64,000 nucleotides of DNA from Morinoia aosen (Eukaryota; Arthropoda; Malacostraca; Amphipoda; Talitridae): positions 41,580,964 to 41,644,963 of the forward strand of contig CM059556.1 in the NCBI GenBank assembly GCA_030386875.1. The letters are read 5' to 3'. Position numbers and translations under genes: made by a program. Under the pieces are notes generated by a model. The model saw only the letters and a list, made by a program, of their open reading frames with translations. It was not told the DNA's origin and ran no database searches. Shown here one piece after another: positions 10,591 through 21,977 of the stretch. How positions within the stretch are numbered: the first letter of the stretch is position 1; each line of letters begins with the position of its first letter.

Positions 10591-11377
10591 ATACCCAGGG
10601 TTGAGCTATAGAGGTCTAGCACCGGAACAATATCACATGAAACCATTTTCATTGAACCTTGAACTTTACATCTAACTACTTGTGCGAAATCCAGATAATA
10701 ATCCGCGAAATGGTACCTCCCATGCATGCGACTTATTTTTTATGAACGTTTGAGTAAGCAATACCAGCCTCATACGGGCCAGATTTCTCTTGCTACTCGT
10801 ATAAAGCTACAAAAAGAACGGAGACTATCAAGCACAATCTTCAAAAATGTCACAGACATCTTCGAGTGGCCTCTTGATTTATTTCGAAGACTCACCTACA
10901 GACCTATGGTTTAGGTACGAAAGAAACCAAACGACGGAAGTTGGCTCGACTACGAAATGCTAACAAACCACAACTCTCAATAATGGCAAGCAACGTCACG
11001 GTAGGTTTGGCAAGCAGCGCACGTTCTCACACGCTCATAAACTTGCACCAAGAGACGAGAAATTCCTGAATTTCTCACAGAAATTCACAATCAAGAAATA
11101 CCTAGTAAGAGAGTAGTGTCGTTTTCCCCCTTTGTTCACATATTTGAGAGATTCTACGAAGCAACAGGCTAAAGAATACCAACAAGAGAACCCGATAAAA
11201 TTTTAACCAAATTCGAGATGAAATGGATAATAAAGACACAAAAAAGCAATAATAAAAATTTGAAGAATTAATAACAGATGAGTTTATAAATAGACCACTG
11301 CACTGTAGCAGTACGGAACCACTCTCGCCATACAGGCCGCAGCACATACACAACATTGAGAAGATGTCGCTAACTAA

Positions 11378-11617
11378 GAATTTGGCTGCACAGCATCAGG
11401 CCTGAAAATCCTCTCATTTCAACAACCAAAAGACTTCGGATCACAGGAAGATCCGCCCAGCAGAAACACAGGGTCATTTGAGGACCAGAGGCCGAGCTTT
11501 TATGTAATTTGTTCGTGTCATAAATTAATAACCAAGGAAACAGCAGCTCGCATTCTAGGGTGTAACCAAACACAGGATGTTACAGCCGTTATGCACGCAC
11601 ACCTTCACACAGAATAA
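11378..11617 (+). other. unknown open frame, 79 codons
   Basis: Open between stops, with composition unlike random AT-rich DNA (KETAARILGCNQTQDVTAV). No family is recognised and no splice signals were convincing. It shares strand and neighbourhood with the zinc-pattern ORF at 10298-10590. Confidence 0.2.
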
Positions 11618-12209
11618 GTATTTTCAGAGACTTAACAAATATTATTGTTTAAAAATAAACAAAAATGATGCTTACAATGTAGAACAGAGCTCCTCGAAGA
11701 TACGATATAACTGAATAGATTTCGTCATAAGTTACAACACCTATAGATAGACTACGATTATACACATAATACTATGGAGAACTTCTTACTCGCAAGACAT
11801 TGCAAATTGACCCTAGCTGTAGAGAGCAAGGGACTGGTCGGTCACACCACTAAAATGCTCTTATTTCAAGCATGACAAGAGCCCCGAATGTGAGTTGGGT
11901 ACTTCCATACGTACACCCAGCGTTGCTTGTCTGCTTAAAATCTTCAAGTGAGGGCTTTTTCACATAAAATTCAAGCATTATGAGCACTAAACACATGCAT
12001 AAATTTTCCACGAAAAAGGCTTGAACAAAAGAATTTTAGCAAAATAAAACCTACTTCGGAACCCTGCAGACACACACAGAAAGAACGGCCTGTAGTTGTG
12101 AACTCGGGCGCTTAGAATGGCAATACAAGCTTAAGACTAAAGTATTCTACAAAGATGATGGTAATGACATGTTCCACTGAACATACTTTCCCCCACACAT
12201 TCAAGGTCA

Positions 12210-12428
12210 TTGGAACGCACAACAGTTTGGGCAGATGGAACGCTATCTGACATTGATATTACTCCACCTAACTGCCAGCTCCATCCAATGCTGCTGCTAG
12301 AGAGGAGGGAAAAGATTCGCGAGCAAAAAATCTCGACTCTTAACGAAGCTCTTATTCCTTTTACAATTACAAGAACACTGAAGACGAACGTTTGCAGAAT
12401 TTGGCCCACACCATCATCCCGAGTGTAA
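12210..12428 (+). other. unknown ORF, 72 codons
   Basis: ATG at 12210 opens MERTTVWADGTLSDIDITPP and a charged helix-like stretch (LLLERREKIREQKI) before the stop. No family is recognised. It may belong to the same decayed block as its neighbours. Confidence 0.2.
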
Positions 12429-12834
12429 TGTGAACGCCAAGTCTCACAAACCTACAGCTTGCCTTTCAACAGATAAATACTTGTTCAAAGGACAAAATGC
12501 GCACACCCACCCTCTATGAGGCACGTCTAACGCGTTCAAATACAAGAAATTGGATGGAGCTCGGAAGTATAACTGCATAATTACACTCTGGACAGCACCC
12601 TGTAGTGAAAGTCCCTTCCAAAATTTATAAACCCACAATCTGGTCTTTCAAATCCCAATAGAGTACAATTAACTGCGATGCTGTACACAAATGTCGGACA
12701 GACTCTGCAAAAAAAAAAAAAAACATTCTAACACTGTACATTATGAATCTTAGATATACACATTTCAGCATGCACGCAAGTATATTCCTCAACGCCTAGG
12801 TCACGCAACTACCACACAATCAAACGATAAGTCA

Positions 12835-13045
12835 AAAATCTCCTCATAACGAACCAAATATGGAGGAGCAAGGGTTGGAAAGCTATGCAAATTTGAAGGG
12901 GCGTCCAAACACCGAGCAGCCATCACTGCTCTAGCCACGCACCAGGACTCTAAGATTGCTGGTACATGTAAGTTTTCAAGAGCATCATCCATCCAACACT
13001 ACCAAGAAATATGCCTTCAATGAGAGACGCTGTCTGATGTCGGGC
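12835..13045 (+). mobile_element. possible decayed tyrosine-recombinase C-terminus
   Basis: The plus strand reads KFEGASKHRAAITALATHQ, then KIAGTCKFSRASSIQHYQE. The spacing resembles the C-terminal catalytic part of tyrosine recombinases found in Crypton and DIRS-type elements: an HxxR-type box with Arg, a G-x-x-x-x-SRASSI segment and a terminal Tyr. Interruptions show it is a fossil. Superfamily and outer ends could not be fixed. Confidence 0.3.
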
Positions 13046-13224
13046 CGCCTCACAATATCCCCCGCACGACGTGCAGCATGACGCTGATGTTCGTCTCTGC
13101 CGCACCCTCACACTTGGCTGGCGGTCTGGCAACAAGCGTTACCTGAGCAAAAACCGCTTATTTTAGGACTACTAAACTTCATGCATGCCATTTTAAAATA
13201 TTCTACTCAAGCTAAAGTCAGATT

Positions 13225-13578
13225 ACGGGAAATTAAGCTTCCCCTACCACTTGAAAGATGTTTCAAACTAGGGAAGGAGTAAGGCGCAGTTTAGTATGGA
13301 GTAGAGGAACTGAAGAATCATACACAAGGTGTGTTATCACATCTCAGGTGTGATATCACACATCTGCATAGAAACATCAAGTTAAGAAGTTCATGAAACA
13401 AAATACAAGTTGAAGAAATAAGCAGTAGGTGCTTAAAAACAGGACATCAGTGAACCAAAACAGACTTATTTTATTTCAACAAAAGGAACGCCTACCTAAC
13501 CATTAGCTCAGTACCTCGTATTTCTCCCTGGGAGTGCTATTCCTCATTTATAAATAGTTGTTCCCCTGTAAGGGGCAC
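13225..13578 (-). mobile_element. SINE-like repeat, diverged copy
   Basis: Co-linear with the copy at 14898-15264, from AAGCTTCCCCTACCAC through GTGCTTAAAAACAGGACATC to the family 5' end at CCCCTGTAAGGGG. It carries an extra GTGTGATATCACAC-type insertion near 13328-13368. The (TAA)n tail is lost. It is older than the 14898 copy. Confidence 0.65.
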
Positions 13579-14027
13579 TGGTTTACCAAAAGCATGACAA
13601 AACAATACTCAATTGTGTAGTGTAGATTCAGATTTGAACCTTCCATATGGACCCTAAACGTACTCCGTCATTATAATCCTAGCGTGCTCGCCCCGTCAAA
13701 TATGAAGGGATTTGATATTTTCTCGAGTCAAATCTTGCAGATGTGGATGACAAACAAATATATCCATCCCAATAGTACCCGCGATTAAAATATTCTCGTA
13801 CTTGTGCACTGGTAAAACTCTTATCACAGATACGGTCATTGAGCATCCTTTATAAGAGAGACGGACTAACCAACTGAATGTGTTCAGGGATATTCTCATT
13901 GTAATTAATAAAGAAATATTCATTTATTTATGTACAAAGTTAAGGAAAAACCTGGCGTTTTATTACGTAGTGTTGATGAAGAAGTGACAGATTACCAAAA
14001 CCCACCATAAGAAGCGAGGATAATCGC
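13579..14027. other. downstream flank and 3' UTR of AP2S1
   Basis: AATAAA on the minus strand at about 13922-13928 is a plausible polyadenylation signal 100 bp past the AP2S1 stop. Nothing else is recognised. Confidence 0.45.
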
Positions 14028-17000
14028 TCACTCAAGCGAGTTGAGCATGAGGAGCTGCTTCAGGACCTTGGTCTGGCTCGTCTCACGGATCTCGCCCGCC
14101 AGGAACATTTCGTCCACCACACTGTACACCTGAAACCGTCAGCGATACATCAGTTATACTATCCTCCTCGTGTTGGCGTCTGTCTCTGCGTTCATTTATT
14201 TGCCTCAACCTTACGCTTTGACCTTCAACTGGTATCATAGCTACGATTGACCGAATCTTAATCAAGTCAGCTTGCATTTGGTAAATAGAAAATTCATGGG
14301 TAGGTGATACTTTAGGATAAGTTAGATAAGTGCACGGTAGGTTAGTTAAGATGCGCTAGGATACGTTTGGATAAGTTAGATTAGTGCACGGTATGTTAAG
14401 ATATATTAAATTAGTAAGGAAGCTGGATACATGGAACCGGCATCGCTATCTTTTGCCAGTCAAGCGAGTGAAGCCACTTCTGCCGTCCCATGCCCCGCCC
14501 ACCCGGGCCCAGTTGTGGAGGTGGTGTTGCAGTGGAGGTGTACCACCACCTCCATCATCAGCGAAATTTCATGTAATTCATGAAATTTCTATACGCACAC
14601 GTGAAAACTTATATCTGAATCTTTTATGAAAGTACTACTGCACTTGTGTATAACGCATGAGCTCGGCATATTGAGAAAGTAGTTCTTGAACGCAGCATGG
14701 ATAAGCTGCACCCTTCCACGCCGAGTGCCAGTTGAACACTGAGCCCCATCTCCGTGTCTGGGGCCGTCTGCCAACAGCTGCCGAAAATTGGCTTCACTTT
14801 AGAGCGATGATGCCGGTTCCATGTACCCAACTTCCTTGTAAGTTAGGATGGTGGTTCAGTTATCCAACTTCCTTGTAAGTTAGGATGGTGGTTCAGTATT
14901 ATTATTATTATTATTATTATATAAGAAAGTTTTAGCCTCCCTTAACCACGACAAAGATGTTCCAAGAAAGGAAAGAGGAAGGCACCATTTAGTATGGAGT
15001 TGAGGGAACGCGGAATCTATGCACAAAGTGCACAGAAACAGTAAGCTAGGAAAGAAGTTCATTAAACAAGAAAAAGTTGAAGAAGAAAGTAGTAGGTGCT
15101 GAAAAACAGGACAGCAGTGAACCGAAAACAGATGGTCCGTAACAAAACAAAACATTTTTATTACAACAAAAAGGAAGCCTACCTAACCTTTAGCTCAGGC
15201 CCTCACATAGTCCCCCTGGGAGCGCTAATTCCCATAGATACAATAGTTGTATCCCCCTGAGGGGATGGTGGTTCAGTTATCCAAACAGAAAAATAACTTA
15301 ATTTTTTATTGGGACCCGCCAGCACAATGATATAATTGATCATGCAGATTCCACGGGTGCTATTCATTAACGATTTGTTGAAAATTTACTTCCTTGTGTA
15401 CATTGAGCTCTATAGAGTAAACACAATGAAATCAAGTGTCATTCAACATTAACCACCTAGAACCGCTAAATCATAATATTTATAAAACACATTTACCCCC
15501 AAAAAAATCGGCTGAAAAACATGCTTTTATTGAGCATAGAGCATTAAAAATTTATTTCAGAGTCAAAGGGAAATATTTTTATGAAAGGGATGTTTGTGAC
15601 AGACCAGTCCACAACAGACATGTAGGACTAAACAAAGTGAAATTCATGAGAATAGGTCGGCCAGTTTCTTGCACGGTAAGTAAGTAAGTCCCTAACGCCG
15701 TAACTGCTGCTGATGCAGCTGCTGGGCTTCTCTTCCAGCAAGCTGGCTGGCTGGCTGGCTGGCTGCTGCAATGAATTAGACCAGGGGTCTCCAAACTTTC
15801 CAGCCTTAGGGCTCAAACTGATTATTCCAGTAAGTTCCAAGGGTCAGACTATTTCAATTTCTCTGCTATTATCCATAATTTCTATAGCAGTCCCCGAGTA
15901 GGTGCCGTTAGCTGTGGCTGGGCCGGACTAATTGCACTGGCGGGCCGGATTTGGCCCCTGAGCCATAATTTGGAGACAACTGAATTAGAGCAACGAGAAC
16001 GTGAATTTTCTTGTATCTCAGCAGGAACCTCCTACTATCTGCAGTATGAGGGTCGATGCTAAATTTGGCCCTCCTTTATTGCTGAAATGAGGATTTTGAA
16101 AGCCAAGCAATTATGCAGTTCAATGAGATGGTATTTCAAAAGAGTGGAATATACATAGATAAATGGGTTTGTTAACTTGTCAAATAATTGAGCTTCATCA
16201 AATATTAGCAAACAAAAAGTAGCATCAAAGTTTATCTGCACCCCAAATCATATCTTTGCTTTGAAAGTTCACTTTGAGTGTTCTCCACCTTGAGAGTTGA
16301 ATTTGAATGCTACCAGTGTTAGATTGTATTCTAGAAAAACTGTAGTTTCAATCTCTAATAATTTATCCCACTCAAAATAACCACCACCACCACCACCACC
16401 ACAAGTTAGAAGGAGTCAGAGCAGTAATGCTGGCCGACACAAGCAATACCAAGGTGACTGCCTTGCATGCATGGTCCCAAGCACCGTTCAGTAGTTTAAG
16501 AACTACCTACTACCTTACATTACCTGATAAGCTTCCATGGTAATTGATTAATTGTAAATTAGTTTTAAGCCTCCCTTACCACAACAAAGATGTTCAAAGA
16601 GAGGAAAGGTGAAAGCACCATCAGGATGGAATTAAGGGAACGTGGAGTTTATGCACAGAGTGAGTTTATACACCCCTTGCATATAGAAACAGTTAATTCA
16701 GAAGGAAGATTACAAAACAAGATAAAAGTTGAACAAGAGAGTCAGGGGTGCTGAAAAACAGGACAGCAGTGAACCAAAAAAAGATAGTCCATATCAAAAC
16801 AAAATCCTTTTATTTCAACAAAAAAAAGCCTCCCTCTCAGCTCACCACCACACATTTAGCTTCCTCGGTATCCAGGAAACAAGAAGCGTCTTGCCTCACC
16901 TTATAAAAGTTGAAGACGAGGTCCAGCTCACACACGTTGTGGAAGTACTCATTAAGAACCTCAACAAAGTTGTGGATGGCCTCCAGGTAGATGAGGTTAT

Positions 17001-20000
17001 TGTCTGCTATGTCTACGCATATGCAAAAATACAGACCGGCGTACCGACGATACACGATCTTGAAGTTCCGAAACTGAAAAATAGAAATAATTCCCATTAA
17101 ATTGGGGACCAGTTTTCAAAATTCAAAATATTTTTGTATACAACAGTCAAATGCACAGCATTTAAATTACTCATACATATATACAAGTCCAAAATTCAAC
17201 TTCAAAGGCTCAGACTATATCCACCAGCTTAAGCAACTCAAGGCATTAGTTAAACATAAATTTCATGTCTGCATATAGTACATCAATAAAATCATCAATT
17301 TGAATTTTAACAACAGCCAGGTTGAATGTAACAGAAATTTTGATATACTGGTAACACAAGAAATTTTACTCCAATCTAAAAAACACACTTAAATGATAAA
17401 TTAGTAATTTTATGATATAATTGAAATAATATTTATGGGTACAATATTATGTTAACCCCTTCCCCGGCAGAAACGAGTATACACGTTTTCACAAAATGTT
17501 CATTTTTCAGCCGTCCATGAGTATACTCATCTAAAACTTTACCTTCAAAAACCAGCTACATACGTATATACTCGTCGATTTTAAGCCTTTGTAAGCCATT
17601 CTACGAGTGAAACGAGTATTCTCGTCAAATTGTTCGCCTAGCACAGGCGATAGAAAGAGCTGTGGGATTTCAAGGACATAGTTACTTGACTTGCTCCGAC
17701 AGCCATTGTTGTCGGATGGGTGTTGTTTGTATCCACATTTCAGGGTGCGTACAGGCTCCGAGGTTCAAAATTCCACTACTTTTTCATGACTTTTTATGCC
17801 AACCAAATCACATTTTCACTACCTCTCTCTGCCCAAAATAATGTCACACAAAGTTAAATTGCAGCACAATAAATGTATTTCAGTCATAAACTTCACAGAA
17901 CATTCATCATTACTTGCAGGTCTTGTTTTCATAAATGTGTAAATGATCATCACAACACCAAACAGTCATGCTGGACAGTTCAATAGCATCTGCTATGCAT
18001 TTGCCAGTGCATTAAGTTTGTCATTAATTTCCGCATTCAGCCCCTTGAGTTGTTCTTGCTTGTCTTTGGCTGATTTCCTCAATGCATTTGACTTTGCCAG
18101 TAGGCGCAAATCATTCTTGTCCTCTGCCTTCCGTGCAAAGCTGTCAGCATCCTCCACCAGCGCTTGCAGACTTTCAATGACCATGACTTTCAATGACCAT
18201 TTTTAAAATTCCACTACTTTCGAGGCCTTGAATTTTATTTCCGAAATTCAACTACTTTCCATGCTTCTCCATGCCTGTACGCACCCTGACATTTGCATTC
18301 ATTTTGAAAAGTACCATTCTAAATAATTTCAACTAGAAACTTTCTGGGGAAATGCTATATTTTTATATGTGGAAATAAAATTCATTTGTTTTATATTTTT
18401 GCTAACAACTTTCAGTTTTCAATTGATTTTGTTCATAATAAAATGTCGGAAAAACAAATTTCCTTTATCATGCATATTATAATTACTGCTGGATATTTGG
18501 TATACAATTGTAACAAAAATTTCAAAAAAATAACTTTTTATTTCTCTTTACATTTGGTAATAAAATTTACGGTTAAGTTAAAGTAAAAAAGGTGTGGTAC
18601 GGTTTGGTAAAAATGAGGTTAAAGTTAAATATTGGGGTTAGAAAATGTGAAAACACTTCGAAATAAAAATAATTAACGATGTGAATGCAAGGATTGGTAG
18701 ATCCTGAGTAGATTAGTGGACAAGTCTGGTACACAGGTGCTGAACTTTTTTGTGTGAGTACTGAGGAGGGAATTGTAAGCCGTTACAAAGGCCCCGACAC
18801 TGTCGTCCCACAATTTCAAGTTCAAGTGCAAGTCCAATTACGCTTTTTAAGCTGGCAGTTATTTCAAGCACATTGGACAATGCATGAAAATAGAAAAATT
18901 GAGAAAATATGTTAAAAAATATGGTTTATTGGAAGACGAGTTGACTCGTATTGGCCGACAAAGACATTTTCAAAATAAAAAGTTTACCACAAAAATGGGA
19001 AGAAAAAATAAAAACAAACTGTTTTCATAACCAGCATCAAAAATACTATATAGAACCAAAATAAAAAATTAGTCTGAAAAAGAAACCTCTTTACAAAAAA
19101 AAAATTGTTGGGTGAGGGGTTAAAACAAGCAAAAATTACATACAGGAGTGGGAACCTCAGGATTAGTTTATTGAAAACATTTTCTCATTATTTTGGATAA
19201 TCTAAAACAATAGTTAACAGAACTATTGCAGAAAAAACATATAATTGGCTATTGTTGATCAGAAACTAATAGTAAAATACAACAAGAACATTAAAAGAAA
19301 TAAGCAGCAGTAAAATTAGATGACTGAAAAACAGCAAGGATCAAGACTTGATGCACAAATTAAGAGGAATATTAAAGAAAAAACAACACAAAATAACCCT
19401 GCTCACCTCCACAAAATTGGTATGCTTGGCATCCCTGACAGTAACAACTGCATGCACCTCTTCAATCAACTTCTGCTTTTCATCATCATCAAAGTTCATG
19501 TACCACTTTGCCAGACGTGTCTTGCCAGCTCGGTTTTGAATCAAAATGAACCGAATCTGCAAGACAGAAAAGTATTAGTCATATATGCTTGGGTGATTAA
19601 CAAACTTACAAGAAATCATCAGCTCATCACTTAAGGGGACGGTTCGGGGTAAAAAAAAAGTCTGTAAGTTCTCGGTGGATTTTTCTGAGATATCTACCGT
19701 AGGTGTAAATTGTTATGAATTTTTTTTTCATTTGTGCGTACTTTTCGTAACCATACATGAAAAAGATTATTTTTTTAAAAACATGAAAAAACATGTGTTG
19801 CGGAAAATCCTACTCCTCCTACAATTTTGAACTCAGAGAACTGAGAAAATAATTTATAGATAGGAATTTGTCTTGTCCAGAGATCTGGTGCAAAAGTTTA
19901 TCGACTATTTGATTTTTTGAGTTTTGAGAACTTTTTTCCCTAAAAATGACCTTTTTTCCACTTTTTTGATTAATTTACTTCTAATTTTTAAGGTGAATTG

Positions 20001-21454
20001 AAATTAAAAAAAACTTTTGCACCGGATCTATTTTCCCTTTCAAGCGCTATCGATTGGTATGCTTGCCATCTCTGTACCTTCAAAACTGTGGGAGGAGTAG
20101 GCTTTCAAAAATCAAAAAGTGAGTTTGCAGAAACACCATTTTTCCATAAAAAAAAATTTTTCGTTCCTTACTAATTTTTAAATTGAGTCTTATGAGCGAT
20201 TCTGTACCTTCTTATGTACCTTTAAAACAGTGGGAAAGGATCCATATCAAAAGTCAATAAATACATGTTTCAGAATAGGGGTTTTTTTCAACAATTTTTT
20301 TTCAAAGCTGGCTAATTTTTTTTTCAATTAACTGTATTGCTTTGTAGCTCTTTTTAAGCTCTTTCGATTGATATAATTGCCATTCCTGTAGCTTTAAAAC
20401 TCCGGGAGGCGTTTATGTTTACATAGCTAGCTAATTAGCTGATGACTCAGCAGCCGGACTCAAAACACAAACACTCAATTACACCATCATAGTTTATCAC
20501 TGAGTAATAGAATGTTTTGTTTGAGTACAAAAGCATTTCAAGTAAGGCCATGAATAAACTCTCATGCTATTCCCGTAGAGAAACGCTCAATACTGGCTCG
20601 TAATGGGGGGGAAGAGGGAGGTCACCCATCCATTGGTGCACCCCAAGGTCACACTAGTGAGCGTCTTTTACCCCGTCCAGAAGACTAACCAATTGACGTA
20701 CTTGAAAGCCAATTATATCGTTGGATGCGCAAGAAAAATCTCTATAAGATGAATTTATAAACCGAAAAATGACCATAATCCGAAAATAGACCCGAACTGT
20801 GCCCTTAACAAGATGGAAGTTAACTAAATTTTCTAGAGGATCCTACTACCAACCATTAGAAACTTTCTTTATGTAATCTAAATCATAACTTATGGATGGT
20901 ACAACAGAAAAGATTAAGCAACATTAGAAATATTCTACATTATGACATATAAGAGGTCAAAAAGAAATCATTTCACTGGTCTGAATAATTATAGCAAATA
21001 ATGAACATTCAAATGACGAACACAAACTGTACATACTGCATAAATAATAAGGTACCTACTATTGTTTACACTGAAAGTTACCCGAAGGATATTTAAACTT
21101 GGCAGCACAGCCCCAAAATGATATTTAGCATGTGAAAACCATTCAACATAAATGAAATGAAGAAAAGTACTTATCTGATCTAGTGTTTGTATTTGATCAA
21201 CCCATAGTCTCATTGGCAATATTACAAGGAAATTACAGTAGAGGTATACTTCCAAACACATTTGAAGAATGACTATTAAACCAAACTTACATCCAAACAT
21301 TACCAATTTGGTTAAGGAAAACTAGTAAGAAAACTTAACTTTAACGGCTAAATTTTTAATGCATTAATTCAATAGAAGATGAATGTTACAACACTAAAAC
21401 TGACTTGGATATATTGGCACTAACGTACAGAACTAAAGCATAGTTACTCACCAT
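14028..21454 (-). CDS. AP2S1: AP-2 adaptor complex subunit sigma, complete
   Basis: Sigma is the small subunit of the AP-2 clathrin adaptor at the plasma membrane. It packs on the alpha subunit and helps bind dileucine cargo signals during endocytosis. Coding exons are 21454-21452 (ATG only, then GTGAGT), 19556-19407 ([15 protein letters not shown] to HTNFVE), 17073-16900 ([17 protein letters not shown] to FNFYK) and 14129-14028 ([19 protein letters not shown] to LNSLE, stop). All introns have GT and AG ends and all junctions are phase 0. The total is 142 residues, the usual length for animal AP2S1. The single-codon first exon matches the layout I recall for vertebrate AP2S1 and is the least certain exon. 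The sigma longin fold should be intact. Confidence 0.95.
14403..14838. repeat. inverted repeat pair in AP2S1 intron 3
   Basis: About 60 bp at 14403-14462 (with TACATGGAACCGGCATCG) returns inverted at about 14778-14838 (TACATGGAACCGGCATCATC on the minus strand). The interior includes a GGTGGTG/CACCACC-rich stretch near 14515-14560. It may be a degenerate foldback element, but no TSD was found. Confidence 0.45.
14898..15264 (-). mobile_element. SINE-like retroposon, full-length copy with TSD
   Basis: A 367-bp unit on the minus strand begins CCCCTCAGGGGGATACAACT and ends TAAAACTTTCTTATATAA followed by TAA repeats. It is flanked by the 13-bp direct repeat ATGGTGGTTCAGT (14885-14897 and 15265-15277), which is what target-primed reverse transcription leaves. 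Copies at 1800, 13225, 16560 and inside LTRs share its blocks, and three copies stop at the same 5' base. I see no clear pol III A and B boxes. A short 5'-truncated LINE with a microsatellite tail remains an alternative. Confidence 0.75.
15741..15766. repeat. (GGCT)n microsatellite
   Basis: About six GGCT units in AP2S1 intron 3. Confidence 0.85.
15782..15982. mobile_element. hAT-type MITE
   Basis: The ends are CAGGGGTCTCCAAACTTT and, inverted, CAGTTGTCTCCAAATTAT. Internal stretches GGGCCGGA and GGCCCCTGAGCC are typical of hAT non-autonomous ends. Flanks are AATTAGAC and AATTAGAG, an 8-bp TSD with one change, as expected of hAT. It lies in AP2S1 intron 3 and has no coding capacity. Confidence 0.75.
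16379..16405. repeat. (CCA)n microsatellite
   Basis: About eight CCA units in AP2S1 intron 3. Confidence 0.85.
16560..16851 (-). mobile_element. SINE-like repeat next to AP2S1 exon 3
   Basis: Shares TTAAGCCTCCCTTACCAC, GTGCTGAAAAACAGGACAGC and CCTTTTATTTCAAC with the 14898 copy. Its 5' end is missing. It stops about 50 bp from the donor site of AP2S1 exon 3 (16899), so most of that intron's first 340 bp is retroposon. Confidence 0.7.
17456..19119. mobile_element. TTAA-target DNA transposon (piggyBac-like), non-autonomous
   Basis: TTAA at 17452-17455 and 19120-19123 flanks ends CCCCTTCCCCGGC and, inverted, CCCCTCACCCAAC. The left end is rich in ACGAGTATACACG and TACTCGTC motifs, with related GAGTTGACTCG near the right end. 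No transposase frame is left. A 548-bp MITE sits inside at 17741-18288. Part of the right half (18610-18805) recurs at 61021-63354, where it supplies pre-insertion sites for two LTR copies. It is in AP2S1 intron 2. Confidence 0.65.
17741..18288. mobile_element. CAGGG-ended MITE with a 66-codon relic ORF
   Basis: Ends CAGGGTGCGTACAGGC are perfectly inverted at 18273-18288, and AAAATTCCACTACTTT-like blocks are repeated inside both ends. ACATTT directly abuts both sides, a 6-bp TSD. On the minus strand 18193-17993 encodes a 66-residue coiled-coil-like peptide ([30 protein letters not shown]), probably a remnant of the parent transposon's protein. The superfamily is unsettled: the ends look hAT-like but the TSD is 6 bp. 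Confidence 0.65.
19635..20804. mobile_element. TTAA-target MITE in AP2S1 intron 1
   Basis: TTAA at 19631-19634 and 20805-20808 flanks ends GGGGACGGTTCGGGGT and, inverted, GGGCACAGTTCGGGTC (12 of 16 positions agree). The left two thirds holds several diverged internal units, each with a GGAGGAGTAGG-type box beside runs of T or A. There is no ORF. This is a different family from the TTAA elements at 17456 and 34181. Confidence 0.65.
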
Positions 21455-21977
21455 TGTGTAGATTAATATACCTCACTTTTTTTTATGCGTATAAATGCTT
21501 TGATATTTGGAAGTATGAGTGAGGTTTCTTTGGTATCATGGATAGCGACAGACGGAAGGGACAGCCAATTTCTCCCCAGTATCGGCAATCGCGGACTGTC
21601 GGAGGCGGATCCAGTCATAAGACGAACGTACTTTGTAACCTTCTGATGAACCTAAGTGTGAACTCCACTTGTACATAATGTCTTTCCAAGAACCCAAAAG
21701 TTGATTTACATCACTCACTATAAATGACTACCTCATGAGCTAATCAGTAGAATTGGATTTCAAAAAATAACAAAACCTTGAGTTTATATATTCTTGAAGT
21801 ATGGTAGTGTTTAATTACAGAAATTTTGTCTTATTCATCGGTGAATATGTATCACCTTAGGATATTCTCCAAATATGGTTTTTAGCCTCAAAAAATGCTA
21901 TGAAAGCAAAAAAAACAGCCTCAGACCTCCAAACCACTTGAAGAGCTTCTGATAATAACACTAGGTTGTCATATATA
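21455..21977 (-). promoter_or_regulatory. 5' flank of AP2S1
   Basis: This stretch lies between the AP2S1 start codon and the first LTR. A GC-richer stretch at about 21540-21640 could be the promoter or a 5' UTR exon. No TATA box was assigned. If this is the promoter, the LTR cluster begins within about 500 bp of the gene's start. Confidence 0.3.

Noticed and set aside
15436-15687. 83-codon plus-strand ORF ending near a GTAAGT donor in AP2S1 intron 3
   Set aside because: No convincing acceptor or homologue, and it lies antisense within an intron; not enough to call an exon.
17993-18193. 66-codon coiled-coil ORF as a nested host gene
   Set aside because: It lies wholly between the inverted ends of a MITE and is better explained as a relic of the parent transposon.
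21536-21718. 60-codon minus-strand ORF upstream of AP2S1
   Set aside because: No family resemblance; more likely 5' flank or UTR of AP2S1 than a separate gene.
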